Assembly: GCA_035388825.1 (NCBI GenBank)
Contig: DAOOQQ010000002.1
Coordinates: 1-64,000, forward strand
Direction: 5' to 3'
DNA from: MWAR01 sp035388825
Lineage (GTDB): Bacteria; Muiribacteriota; Ozemobacteria; Ozemobacterales; Ozemobacteraceae
Length of the DNA stretch: 64,000 bases
The notes under the pieces were generated by a model that ran no database searches, was not told where the DNA came from, and saw only the letters and a program-made list of their open reading frames with translations. A program made the position numbers and the translations under genes. Numbering within the stretch: the stretch's first letter is position 1; every line of letters starts with the position of its first letter. Positions 40,935-48,789 of this stretch are shown here, piece by piece.

Positions 40935-41353
40935 CACTGCCCCTTTTCTTTCGGGAACACCAGCGAGGGCCACAGCTCCTCGAGAACCTTGTCGTTGATG
41001 ACGGAAACCTTCTCCATCTCCTTGAATCCGAGTTCGATCTCATCCTCGACCGTGATCTGGCGGGCATTCTTCAGCGTCACGCCGTCCTCGTCCTTCGAAG
41101 CGATCGTCCCCGCGTAGCAGTCCTCGCGGTTCTTGATGTACACCTTCTGACCGACTTCGACTTCGTTCGCGGGCACCGTCTTTACGACCTTGCCGAGACA
41201 CATGTTCACAATGCCGGGGTACAGCGGGACATCGTCATACAGCTTCACGAGCTGGAGCACGACCTGCTTCAGCAGAAAAGGGTCCGTCTCGTCGGTCGCG
41301 ACGGTCTTGAGATACCGGATCAGTCCGGGAAAATCGGTTTCCTTGAAGGTCAT
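40934..41353 (-). CDS. Small protein with possible LSm-like barrel
   Basis: 139 residues between the DHH and Clp1-like genes; overlaps the latter and follows the former by 15 bases. An N-terminal helical part (about 1-45) precedes a beta region. GQKVYIKNREDCYAGTIASKDEDGVTLKNAR (68-98) has the strand-turn pattern of Sm/LSm folds (basic strand, G-T-hydrophobic, acidic turn, then L-x-N-A). A charged helical tail ends LWPSLVFPKEKG. I recognise no named family. If LSm-like, it could bind RNA and tether the nuclease and kinase; this is inference from pattern and operon only. Confidence 0.7.
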   Translation of the reverse strand: MTFKETDFPGLIRYLKTVATDETDPFLLKQVVLQLVKLYDDVPLYPGIVNMCLGKVVKTVPANEVEVGQKVYIKNREDCYAGTIASKDEDGVTLKNARQITVEDEIELGFKEMEKVSVINDKVLEELWPSLVFPKEKGQ

Positions 41354-41368
41354 GTTCTGTCCTTTGTG

Positions 41369-42802
41369 TCAGATTCCCGCGGTGGCGAGATACTCGAGGC
41401 CGAGCTCCTTGGCGCGTTTGGCGAGGCCCTTGTTGGGCTTGCCTTCGGCATACTTCTGGTCGATCTCGCACATTTCGTTCAGATGCGCCGTCAGCTGGCT
41501 GAGAACATTGAAAAACGTGACATCGGCGGTGCGCACCGTGCACTCGGCCGCGCGGGGATGGCCGCCGCCGCTGATCTTGTCTTTGTACTTCGCATGCTTT
41601 GCCTGCAACGCATCCTGCAGCGAACCGCAAATCTTGCCGGAGTGCACGCGATCGCCGGTTCCCCGGACTGAGACGTGGGTGTAGTCGGGGGAGACGGAGC
41701 TGACCATGATGATCTGGGCATCCTTGTCGCAGGCGGCCTGCTTCAGGTCGAACAGCTTGATCGAACCGATCATCGGCAGCAGCGGCACCTTGCCGCCCAC
41801 GAACAGGTAGATGCTGGTGTGCTCGAGCTTGAGCGCGCGCACGGAAGAGTTGAGCAGCTTGTCGGCGCTGTCCCAGTCCTGCAGGAAGTAGCGGAAGATC
41901 TTGTCGAGCGGCTGCTTGAACTCGGCCGGGATCATCTGCACGAAGCTCTGGAGGGTCGAGATGCGGGTAAGGGCCTCGACCTGCGGGGCAAGTACCTCGA
42001 GGGCTTTCGCGATCAGGGCCGGGTGGTCGACGTTCCTGAGGGATTCTTCCCGGTCGTTGTAGAAATACTGGAAGCCGCCGCCGCCCGTCGCGTGAACGAA
42101 CTCGGTGACGCGCGAAAGCAGGCAGGTGTGCTCGCGCTGCGAGGCGTCGAACATCGTCGGTCGCTCGTGCAGCAGGGTCAGCATGTTCTTGAACGCCAGC
42201 CCGTAGGTGACGAAGAACGGCTTGGCGAAATCGACGAGGACGCCGCTGACCGGCTCGACCGCCCAGTCGCCCTTGAGGCCCATCAGGCACAGGAAATCGT
42301 CGAATTGGTCGCGCGTGCCGCTCAGGGTCGCGATGCCGTGCGCCAGAATCGAGGTCGAGCACGGGGTATACTTTTCGAGACTCGGATTGAACATCGTGCA
42401 GTCGGTCGGTGCCTTGGGCGTCGGGTGGTGATCGATGATATAGAGGGGCAGCTTCTTGCCGAACTCGGCGTACGGCATCAGCGTGCCCTTGTCGAGCATG
42501 AACACGGCCTTCACATCGGGAATCTCGCGGAGCGCGTCTTCCCACTGCTGCGGCTGGAGGAGGAACCCGGCCGGCATGCGAAGTTCGGCCTTCCAGCCCT
42601 TTTTCTGGAGCATGCGCTTGAAAATGAGACCGCTGGTGATGCCGTCGGGGTCGTCATGGCTGAAGATCAGCGCGGTGCCCTCGGGTTTCGCGACGGTTTC
42701 GACGATTTTGGCAAGACCCGCGTCGGCGGCTTTGAGCGCCTGCCACTGGGCCTGATAATCTTCGACGGAGGTGGGGAGGTTCTTCAGAATGGCTGTTTCC
42801 AT
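41369..42802 (-). CDS. DHH/DHHA1 phosphoesterase (RecJ/GAN-like)
   Basis: 477 residues; AAAGGAAAGG precedes the ATG. DHH domain ligands are in order: HDDPDG (49-54), the Asp in FMLDKG near 103, DHHP (124-127), and a downstream Asp in LKGDWAVEP. The DHHA1 substrate-binding domain near the C-terminus has SGGGHPRAAECTV. These features match RecJ-like 5'-3' exonucleases and the archaeal GAN group, and also NrnA-type nano-RNases. RecJ enzymes act on 5'-phosphorylated or 5'-OH single strands. No OB domain typical of bacterial RecJ was seen. First gene of the operon, directly after a strong promoter. Confidence 0.88.
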   Translation of the reverse strand: METAILKNLPTSVEDYQAQWQALKAADAGLAKIVETVAKPEGTALIFSHDDPDGITSGLIFKRMLQKKGWKAELRMPAGFLLQPQQWEDALREIPDVKAVFMLDKGTLMPYAEFGKKLPLYIIDHHPTPKAPTDCTMFNPSLEKYTPCSTSILAHGIATLSGTRDQFDDFLCLMGLKGDWAVEPVSGVLVDFAKPFFVTYGLAFKNMLTLLHERPTMFDASQREHTCLLSRVTEFVHATGGGGFQYFYNDREESLRNVDHPALIAKALEVLAPQVEALTRISTLQSFVQMIPAEFKQPLDKIFRYFLQDWDSADKLLNSSVRALKLEHTSIYLFVGGKVPLLPMIGSIKLFDLKQAACDKDAQIIMVSSVSPDYTHVSVRGTGDRVHSGKICGSLQDALQAKHAKYKDKISGGGHPRAAECTVRTADVTFFNVLSQLTAHLNEMCEIDQKYAEGKPNKGLAKRAKELGLEYLATAGI

Positions 42803-42850
42803 ACCTTTCCTTTCGCGGAGCAGATGTAAGGGTGGGAAGAAATAAGTCTA

Positions 42851-42879
42851 AGTATAGAGACGCTACAGGTTTCGGTCAA
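42851..42879 (-). promoter_or_regulatory. Near-consensus promoter of the DHH-LSm-like-kinase operon
   Basis: Minus strand TTGACC, 17-base spacer, TATACT, about 49 bases before the ATG at 42802. Its -35 box overlaps the last codons of the MBL gene at 42863. Confidence 0.8.
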
Positions 42880-43819
42880 CCTCGAGAGCGTAGTCGTTTT
42901 CATTTTCTCCACCGACTTCGAGACGGACGGTTCCGTTGACATCCGTGCGTTTCAGGTCCGTCCCGAGTTTGCGGTACAGATCGGTCGCCTCGATCTTGGG
43001 GTGTCCGAAGGGATTGTCACGCCCGACCTGGATGATGCCGGTTTTCGGCTTCACGAGGTTCCAGAAGGTCTTGTCGATGCTCGTGTCCGAGCCATGGTGC
43101 GGAATCTTCACGATCTGGGCGCGGATCGAAGCGCCGTACCGGGCGACTTCCTGCTCGGCTTCGGTTTCGATGTCGCCGCAGAGAAGAATAGATACATTGC
43201 CGTATTTTATCAGCAGGGTGACGGACATGTTGTTCATGTCCGAAAATCCCTGGGATTTGCTCACGGCTTCGGGGTGAAGCACGGACACATGCAGCTCGGA
43301 TCCCCAGTCGAGCTCGTCACCGGCTTTTGCCGATTCTCTCGGAATGCGTTTCTTCTCGCACAGGTCGACATACTCCTTGTAGGTCTGGGAGTTCGCCGGG
43401 CTGCCGCAGTCCCAGATGCGGTCGGTCTTGATCAGCTTCAGGACGGGGTTGATCCCGCCGAGATGATCGTTGTGATGGTGGGTCACGACGATGCCGTCGA
43501 GCCGCCGGATGCGCTTGGAACGAAGATAATTCTGGATCAGCTCGCGGTTTTCCCGTGTCGCCTGCATCGAGGGGACGTTCATGCCGCCGTCGACGAGGTA
43601 GGTCCGGCCCCGAGGGGTGCGGATCAGGATCGCATCCCCCTGGCCGACGTTGACGAAATCCATCCGGAGTTTTTCGTGCATCGCGGCGGGGCCGATCCCG
43701 CCGTGGTCCGGGCTCAGAACCATCGCCCAGATCGAGATCATGACGAGGAACACGGTCACGAACGCGACTTTGATCCGTGTGCTCTGGAAGGAGTTCTGTT
43801 CGAATCCGTATTCAGTCAT
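42863..43819 (-). CDS. Stand-alone ComEC-type metallo-beta-lactamase-fold protein
   Basis: 318 residues. One transmembrane helix at about 17-36 anchors it. The rest matches the C-terminal nuclease-like domain of ComEC/Rec2: MDFVNVGQGDAILIRTPRG, LVDGG, the metal motif HHHNDH with H114, H116, D118 and H119 (THHHNDHLGG), CGDIETEAEQ, and IPHHGSDTS. The motif set is intact, so it can bind two metals and hydrolyse phosphodiesters. It is the third gene after comEC and comEA in the competence operon, 12 bases after comEA. It would act outside the inner membrane, where incoming DNA is degraded. Confidence 0.9.
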   Translation of the reverse strand: MTEYGFEQNSFQSTRIKVAFVTVFLVMISIWAMVLSPDHGGIGPAAMHEKLRMDFVNVGQGDAILIRTPRGRTYLVDGGMNVPSMQATRENRELIQNYLRSKRIRRLDGIVVTHHHNDHLGGINPVLKLIKTDRIWDCGSPANSQTYKEYVDLCEKKRIPRESAKAGDELDWGSELHVSVLHPEAVSKSQGFSDMNNMSVTLLIKYGNVSILLCGDIETEAEQEVARYGASIRAQIVKIPHHGSDTSIDKTFWNLVKPKTGIIQVGRDNPFGHPKIEATDLYRKLGTDLKRTDVNGTVRLEVGGENENDYALEVDRNL

Positions 43820-43831
43820 GAGTCGTATCCG

Positions 43832-44461
43832 TCACTTGATTTCGACCAGCGGGGCGAACACCTTGTATTTCTTCTCGGTGAGCCCGGGAATGTCCTCGAG
43901 ATCCTTGACGGATCGGAATCCGCCCTTGGCGTTGCGGGCGTCGAAGATGGCGCGCGCGAGCTTGGGGCCGACGCCCGGCAGCACTTCGAGCTCGTCGAGC
44001 GTGGCGAAGTTCAGGTTCAGCTTTTTCGGCTCGCCCGAAGCCCCGTCCGCGACGGTCAGCACGCGGGAAACCTGGGTGAACTTCTTGCCCGAAAGGCCTT
44101 TGATCTCCTTCAGCTCGGTGAGCGACTTGAAGCCCCCCTTCACCTTGCGCAGCTCGATGATCCGTTCGGCCATCGTCTTGCCGATGCCCGGAAGCCCGTC
44201 GAGCTGGGCCAGGGACGCCGTGTTCACGTTGAGCCGCGGCAGACTGCCGTAGGAACTCTCCTCTTCGGGCTCCGCATGCTCCTCGGTTTTGACCGGAACC
44301 GTGCGGTCCGTCATCCGGGAGATGCGCTCGATGCGGCCGAGCATGTGCAGATTCGCGCTGCGGCCCCGCGCGATCTGGACGACGAGAAGCACGAGGCCGA
44401 TCACGATCATCCCGCCCATGAGGGCGAACGTGGTTTTTTCGAGGGTCGTCATGCGGTTCAT
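43832..44461 (-). CDS. comEA: ComEA-type DNA-binding competence protein with two HhH domains
   Basis: 209 residues. One N-terminal transmembrane helix (TFALMGGMIVIGLVLLVVQIA). A charged linker is followed by two helix-hairpin-helix domains: LNVNTASLAQLDGLPGIGKTMAERIIELRK (about 77-106) and LNFATLDELEVLPGVGPKLARAIFDARN (about 148-177), each with its trailing LTELKEI- or LEDIPGL-type helix. ComEA binds incoming double-stranded DNA at the membrane and passes it to ComEC. Most ComEA proteins have one HhH domain, so two is somewhat unusual. Overlaps the comEC stop by 4 bases. Confidence 0.9.
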   Translation of the reverse strand: MNRMTTLEKTTFALMGGMIVIGLVLLVVQIARGRSANLHMLGRIERISRMTDRTVPVKTEEHAEPEEESSYGSLPRLNVNTASLAQLDGLPGIGKTMAERIIELRKVKGGFKSLTELKEIKGLSGKKFTQVSRVLTVADGASGEPKKLNLNFATLDELEVLPGVGPKLARAIFDARNAKGGFRSVKDLEDIPGLTEKKYKVFAPLVEIK

Positions 44462-47400
44462 CGGTCATCCCCCGGCGCGGGAATAATATATGCTTTGGTA
44501 TCGAGCATGCCCTTGCGGGCCGTCACCTGGAGTGCCCCGTTGCGTTCGGTACGGTAGACGGGCATCGGCAGGTCGCGGATCCTCTTGGCGAACTGCATCG
44601 AACGGATATCGAGCAGCTTTTGCATGTAATACCGCTCCATCAGCCACGACGAAGGCTTGCGGAAACTGACGCCGACCCATTCCGGATTCGCCGTTCGCAG
44701 ATAGGTGGCAAACCGGTCGAAGGGATACGGAAGATCCGCGAGAATCAGCCCGGTAAGCTCGGTCGGAAGCGCGCGCTCGTAGACGTAGGCATTGCCCGGG
44801 GCATACGCGATCCGTGCGGCGCCCTCCTTGAACAGCAGGGCAGCCCCGTCGTAATAGCAGGAGAACCGCTCCGGCATGCTGGCCGGGGCGAGCACCTCGA
44901 CCGTCTGGGCGAACCCGTCGATCGTGGAGCCCGCCGACAGCGGGTGGACGGGAATCCGGTATTTCGCGACGGACTTGATCAGGGCGTTGTACGACTCGGC
45001 GGCCTGTTCCCAGTAGTAGTTGGGCGGGGTCGAGACGACGATGCCTTTCCGGAAATCCCCTTCGACGCTCATGTCGGCGAGGGAGAAGCGCTTGACGTAA
45101 TCGGCGAACGGAACGCGGTTCCCGTCGGTCGGGATCGCGAAGGGGGCGTAGATCGCCCGGACGCGGTAATTCGCCATCACCGAGAGGAGGCCCGAGATGC
45201 GCTCGGGAAGCGCCGAGGTGAGCACCACGGCGTCGATCTCGCCGGTGAGTTTCGAGGAGAGCGCGGGCTGGATCACCCGTTCCCCGACGTCGTAGCCGGA
45301 GAAGGTGTCGCTGTACCCCGCGTCGACCAGGAGAATCCGGCCGTCTTTCTCGTAAAGCAGGGATGAGCCGAAGCCCACGTCGAGCATCGTGAGGCGCATC
45401 GACGGCCGGCTTTCAATGCGGGAAAGACCGAACACGGCCAGGAACCCGGCGACGCAGATCGCGCTGCCGGCGATCAGGCCCAGGCCCCATTTGTAGTCGG
45501 GATCCTCCCACAGCTCGACGGCGGCGCTCCAGAGGGCGGAGATCCACGAGGAGATTTCATCCCAGAAGAAGTAGAGGTGCAGAATGACGTAGTAGACCGC
45601 GAGGATGCCGATGCCCGGCTGGGAGACACGCGGGAAGGGGATCAGCACGGCGAAGAAGTGGGCCATGCCGAGGAAGAACTTGACGGCGAGCCAGTTGGCG
45701 GCGTTGATCGCCAGCGCCAGGTGGAGGCCGATGACGGGAATGAACGAACCGATGATGCCCGCGATCATGCCGAGCTGGACGATGACGCCGATCAGGGGGA
45801 TGGCGATCATGTTCGCGATCGGCGCCGAAAGGGACATCGAGCCGAAGTAGTAGGCCGACAGCGGCCCCATCATCGCGAGGAAGATCGCGACCTGGGAGGA
45901 GGTGAAGCTCATCAGCCAGCCGGGGAGCATCTCGAAACTGTAGCTCTGGAAACCAGAGGTGGCGGAAAGCTTCTTCGAAATATACATCGTAAAGAATATA
46001 TAAACCGCCGTGCAGGGAAAAAACAGCGGGGCGAGAACGAGGTCGCGTTTGATGATGACGGCCAGGAAAAAGAGCGACGTGGCGCCGAAGGCAAATCCCA
46101 GGCCGGCGCCGCGCAGGCAGTCGCGCAGCAGGCGTTCCGACGGTTCGGAAAACATCGCGAGCGCGTAAATCGCCATGAACGAGAGCACGAAGCTCGGCTC
46201 GGTGAGCTGGAGGGGGTTGACGGTCAGGATGTAGGCGGCTGCGACGGCCAGGGCGAAAATGATCGAGGTGCGGAAACCGCGATCGCTCAGATACGCGCGT
46301 GATAACAGGAAGAGGCTGTTCATCATCGCGGCGCGTACGGCCGAGCTCGGCCAGCCCACGATCAGGGCGAACGTGAACAGGAAAAAGACGATGATCGGGG
46401 CGAAGACGCGCAGCGGCACGCGGAACATCACGAAGATGCCGTAGAACAGGCCCGCGATGATCGTCACATGGAGGCCGGACACGGCGAGCACGTGGGAGAC
46501 GCCGGTCTTGCGGAACTCGGTCGTGACGATCGGCGGCAGGCCGCCTTTCAGACCGAGCAGAACCCCGCCCAGGAACGACGACTCGGGGTACGGCATTGTC
46601 TGTTTGATCACGCCGAGGAAGGAGGAACGCAGATACAGCGCGAACCGGTACCACGGCGAACCCCCCTGCCCCTCGTCGAGAATGTCGATGCGGGCTCCGC
46701 GGCCGGCGACGCGCACGGTGCGGAAGATCCCGCGGTTCTTGAGTGTGCGCTGGTAATCGAGGCTGCCGGGGTTCCGGGCCGCTGAGGGCACCGAGAAATG
46801 ACCGCTGATCTCGACCACCTGGTTGTATTTCAGCAGCTTGAACGCCTCGTTCTCCTCGAACACCTGGGCCAGCACGAGGCCGTCATCGATTTCGATCTCG
46901 GCGGGCGGCTGGATCTCGGGAATCAGAGCGGCGGAAGAGGCCGGAGCAGGCTCGGCGGGCGTGGGAAGATCGGCGCCGGCTTTCTTGCGGCCGCGTCCCC
47001 TCCCCTTGCCTTTCGCTTTTTTTGCGCCTGACGGTTTCGCCTGTTTGAACGAGACGAGCTCCTGGACGCGTTCGGGGGCGATCACGACTTCGAGATAATC
47101 GTTTTTCAGGCTCGGCTCTTCGATCACCCGGCCGACGAGGCGCCATTTCCCGAAGGGGTCCGAGGCGTCCATGACCCGGTCGATGTGGTGCGGCGAAAGG
47201 ACGTTCAGGGCCGAGCCGTACCGGAAGATGCCGAAGAAGAAACAGGCGCCGGCGAGCAACAGCACCGTGAGAACGGGAACGGGAGACTCGTCGTCGAGGA
47301 TGTCGCGGTACTCGCCCGCTGAAATCCGCTCGCTGTGCTGCTGCCAGAAGGGAATCGAGGCGCCGGCAAGAAACATCACGGCCAGAAGCAGGAAAAAAGC

Positions 47401-47478
47401 CCCGCCCTGGATGCCGAGCAGGCTGATGGTCGACATGCCGGCGACGTATGCCAGCGTGAGGAGGATGAAAATCGTCAC
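44458..47478 (-). CDS. comEC: DNA internalisation channel ComEC/Rec2 with degenerate MBL domain
   Basis: 1006 residues from a GTG at 47478 (AGGGA upstream), which is long for the family. N-terminal helices and DUF4131/OB-type region (about 60-300, with a charged Lys-rich insert near 160, SGAKKAKGKGRGRGRKKAG); competence channel domain (about 330-690; SHVLAVSGLHVTIIAGLFYG, GWPSSAVRAAMMNSLFLLSRA); MBL domain (about 700-1000; LTMLDVGFGSSLLYEKDGRILLVDAGYS). The THxHxDH metal motif of the MBL domain is replaced by T754-SALPER, so all ligand positions there are lost. ComEC carries single-stranded DNA across the inner membrane. The nuclease part is expected to be inactive. Confidence 0.9.
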   Translation of the reverse strand: MTIFILLTLAYVAGMSTISLLGIQGGAFFLLLAVMFLAGASIPFWQQHSERISAGEYRDILDDESPVPVLTVLLLAGACFFFGIFRYGSALNVLSPHHIDRVMDASDPFGKWRLVGRVIEEPSLKNDYLEVVIAPERVQELVSFKQAKPSGAKKAKGKGRGRGRKKAGADLPTPAEPAPASSAALIPEIQPPAEIEIDDGLVLAQVFEENEAFKLLKYNQVVEISGHFSVPSAARNPGSLDYQRTLKNRGIFRTVRVAGRGARIDILDEGQGGSPWYRFALYLRSSFLGVIKQTMPYPESSFLGGVLLGLKGGLPPIVTTEFRKTGVSHVLAVSGLHVTIIAGLFYGIFVMFRVPLRVFAPIIVFFLFTFALIVGWPSSAVRAAMMNSLFLLSRAYLSDRGFRTSIIFALAVAAAYILTVNPLQLTEPSFVLSFMAIYALAMFSEPSERLLRDCLRGAGLGFAFGATSLFFLAVIIKRDLVLAPLFFPCTAVYIFFTMYISKKLSATSGFQSYSFEMLPGWLMSFTSSQVAIFLAMMGPLSAYYFGSMSLSAPIANMIAIPLIGVIVQLGMIAGIIGSFIPVIGLHLALAINAANWLAVKFFLGMAHFFAVLIPFPRVSQPGIGILAVYYVILHLYFFWDEISSWISALWSAAVELWEDPDYKWGLGLIAGSAICVAGFLAVFGLSRIESRPSMRLTMLDVGFGSSLLYEKDGRILLVDAGYSDTFSGYDVGERVIQPALSSKLTGEIDAVVLTSALPERISGLLSVMANYRVRAIYAPFAIPTDGNRVPFADYVKRFSLADMSVEGDFRKGIVVSTPPNYYWEQAAESYNALIKSVAKYRIPVHPLSAGSTIDGFAQTVEVLAPASMPERFSCYYDGAALLFKEGAARIAYAPGNAYVYERALPTELTGLILADLPYPFDRFATYLRTANPEWVGVSFRKPSSWLMERYYMQKLLDIRSMQFAKRIRDLPMPVYRTERNGALQVTARKGMLDTKAYIIPAPGDDR

Positions 47479-47479
47479 G

Positions 47480-47674
47480 TCAGTTCCCTGCCTCGTCGGA
47501 TTCGTCGCCGACGGTGACGTTCGAGTAGTAGTCCTCGTTCGAGATCAGGTTCTGATCGATGCGGTAATCGGATTTAACGGCAACGACGAGAATGCCGAGC
47601 ACGAGCGTCGTGAGGAGAAGTCCGATCAGGAAGGTGTTCCCGTCGCTTTTTTCCGGCTGTTCCCGTTCGGCCAT
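47480..47674 (-). CDS. Small single-pass membrane protein in the competence operon
   Basis: 64 residues: charged N-terminus (MAEREQPEKSDGN), one transmembrane helix (TFLIGLLLTTLVLGILVVAV), acidic tail (SNEDYYSNVTVGDESDEAGN). It ends one base before the comEC GTG and begins 2 bases after the upstream stop, which supports real expression. No family recognised; it may be a competence accessory. Confidence 0.6.
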   Translation of the reverse strand: MAEREQPEKSDGNTFLIGLLLTTLVLGILVVAVKSDYRIDQNLISNEDYYSNVTVGDESDEAGN

Positions 47675-47676
47675 GG

Positions 47677-48510
47677 TCAGTCGCTGGCGGCGGCCCAGGC
47701 GTTCGTCGTGCGGACCCAGTCTTTGAACAGCGAGAAGAACTTCTCGAAATCGAGATTACAGCATTGTCTGAACACCGCTTCCGACTCCATGTCCTCAAAG
47801 GCGCCCATCAGGGTCGAGTAGCGTTTGAAAAACTTGTCGCTATATGTCGAAAGAAGCAGGCGAACCATGTAGAACGCCTGAAACTGGGCGAGACGCCGGC
47901 GTGCCGGATCGGGGATGAAATTGATGTTCTTGAGCATCAGACCGGGTTTGATCAGCTGATCGGCCTTGTTCGCCTCCTGCAGGGAGTTCCAGCCGGCGAT
48001 CAGAAACTCGCTCGCGTCGTGCCGGGCCTTGTGAGGCACCTGGAGGCAGATGCCCTCGCGCAGCCAGGAGGGCGTGCGCATCTGCATGATGCCGATCTCG
48101 CGCTCCTTTACCCCGCGGTTGAAAATACTATAGCAGAGACTTTTGAGAACCTCCTCGCCGATGCTCTTCGGAAGATGCTGGGCGCTGAGCAGCAGAGCCC
48201 CTTCGTCGAGCATCATGCGGGAGGTTTCCCCCATCCCCATCGGGCGGCGCGTGACGCGCTCGATGCCAGCGAGATCGGAGTAGATGTAGACTTCGAACGG
48301 CGGATCGGCATCGAGGCTGAAGACCTGCTTGAGGCCAGGAGTTCCGCGGTCGAGATAATCGAGGATCTCTTCGGCGGCAAGGCTGTCTTTGATGTCGAAA
48401 TAGACGTGATACGACTTCAGCTCGAACTTCTGGCTCTGTGACTCGACGAGAAACGTTCCCATAGCTTCGGCATCCTCCGTTTCCTCGAAGATACCATAAT
48501 CGCGCTTCAT
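47677..48510 (-). CDS. Peptidase-MA-like protein lacking HExxH
   Basis: 277 residues. A pattern of the peptidase MA-like/gluzincin family is recognisable: beta-hairpin start (FELKSYHVYFDIKDS), a helix where HExxH should be (SIGEEVLKSLCYSIFNRG), and PSWLREGICLQV, which matches the PxWLxEGxA third-ligand motif. The zinc-binding His residues are missing, so activity is doubtful. C-terminal helices follow (AQFQAFYMVRLLLSTYSDKF). First gene of the competence operon. Family placement is moderate; function unknown. Confidence 0.55.
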   Translation of the reverse strand: MKRDYGIFEETEDAEAMGTFLVESQSQKFELKSYHVYFDIKDSLAAEEILDYLDRGTPGLKQVFSLDADPPFEVYIYSDLAGIERVTRRPMGMGETSRMMLDEGALLLSAQHLPKSIGEEVLKSLCYSIFNRGVKEREIGIMQMRTPSWLREGICLQVPHKARHDASEFLIAGWNSLQEANKADQLIKPGLMLKNINFIPDPARRRLAQFQAFYMVRLLLSTYSDKFFKRYSTLMGAFEDMESEAVFRQCCNLDFEKFFSLFKDWVRTTNAWAAASD

Positions 48511-48563
48511 TTCAACCCCTCAAGACATGGGGTGCAGGGCAAACGGCAAACCTTCAGGTTCCG

Positions 48564-48725
48564 GGAGGGACTGGAAGAGGATCGAATGAGCCCGACTGTC
48601 GAGCGCTGCTGAGACCGGTCCGTCGTTCGCCTCGACAGCGAGATCGCCCGAGGAGAACGCGAACGACGGCAACCGGCCCGGCATGCGAGAGCTGGAGGGC
48701 GAATCGATCCTCTGGAAGTCCCTCC
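48564..48725. repeat. Highly self-complementary intergenic element
   Basis: Nested arms pair perfectly: GGAGGGACT (48564-48572) with AGTCCCTCC (48717-48725); AGAGGATCGA (48576-48585) with TCGATCCTCT (48704-48713); CCGTCGTTCGC (48620-48630) with GCGAACGACGG (48659-48669). A competing arm CTGTCGAG (48596-48603) with CTCGACAG (48631-48638) cannot form together with the third. It could be a structured leader RNA for the glycerate kinase gene or a mobile hairpin element. Confidence 0.75.
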
Positions 48726-48789
48726 CCCCAGCTCGATGAAATTACGTTGAACCCAACAATCAGGACAGATGCTCAATGCGAGAGGTATC

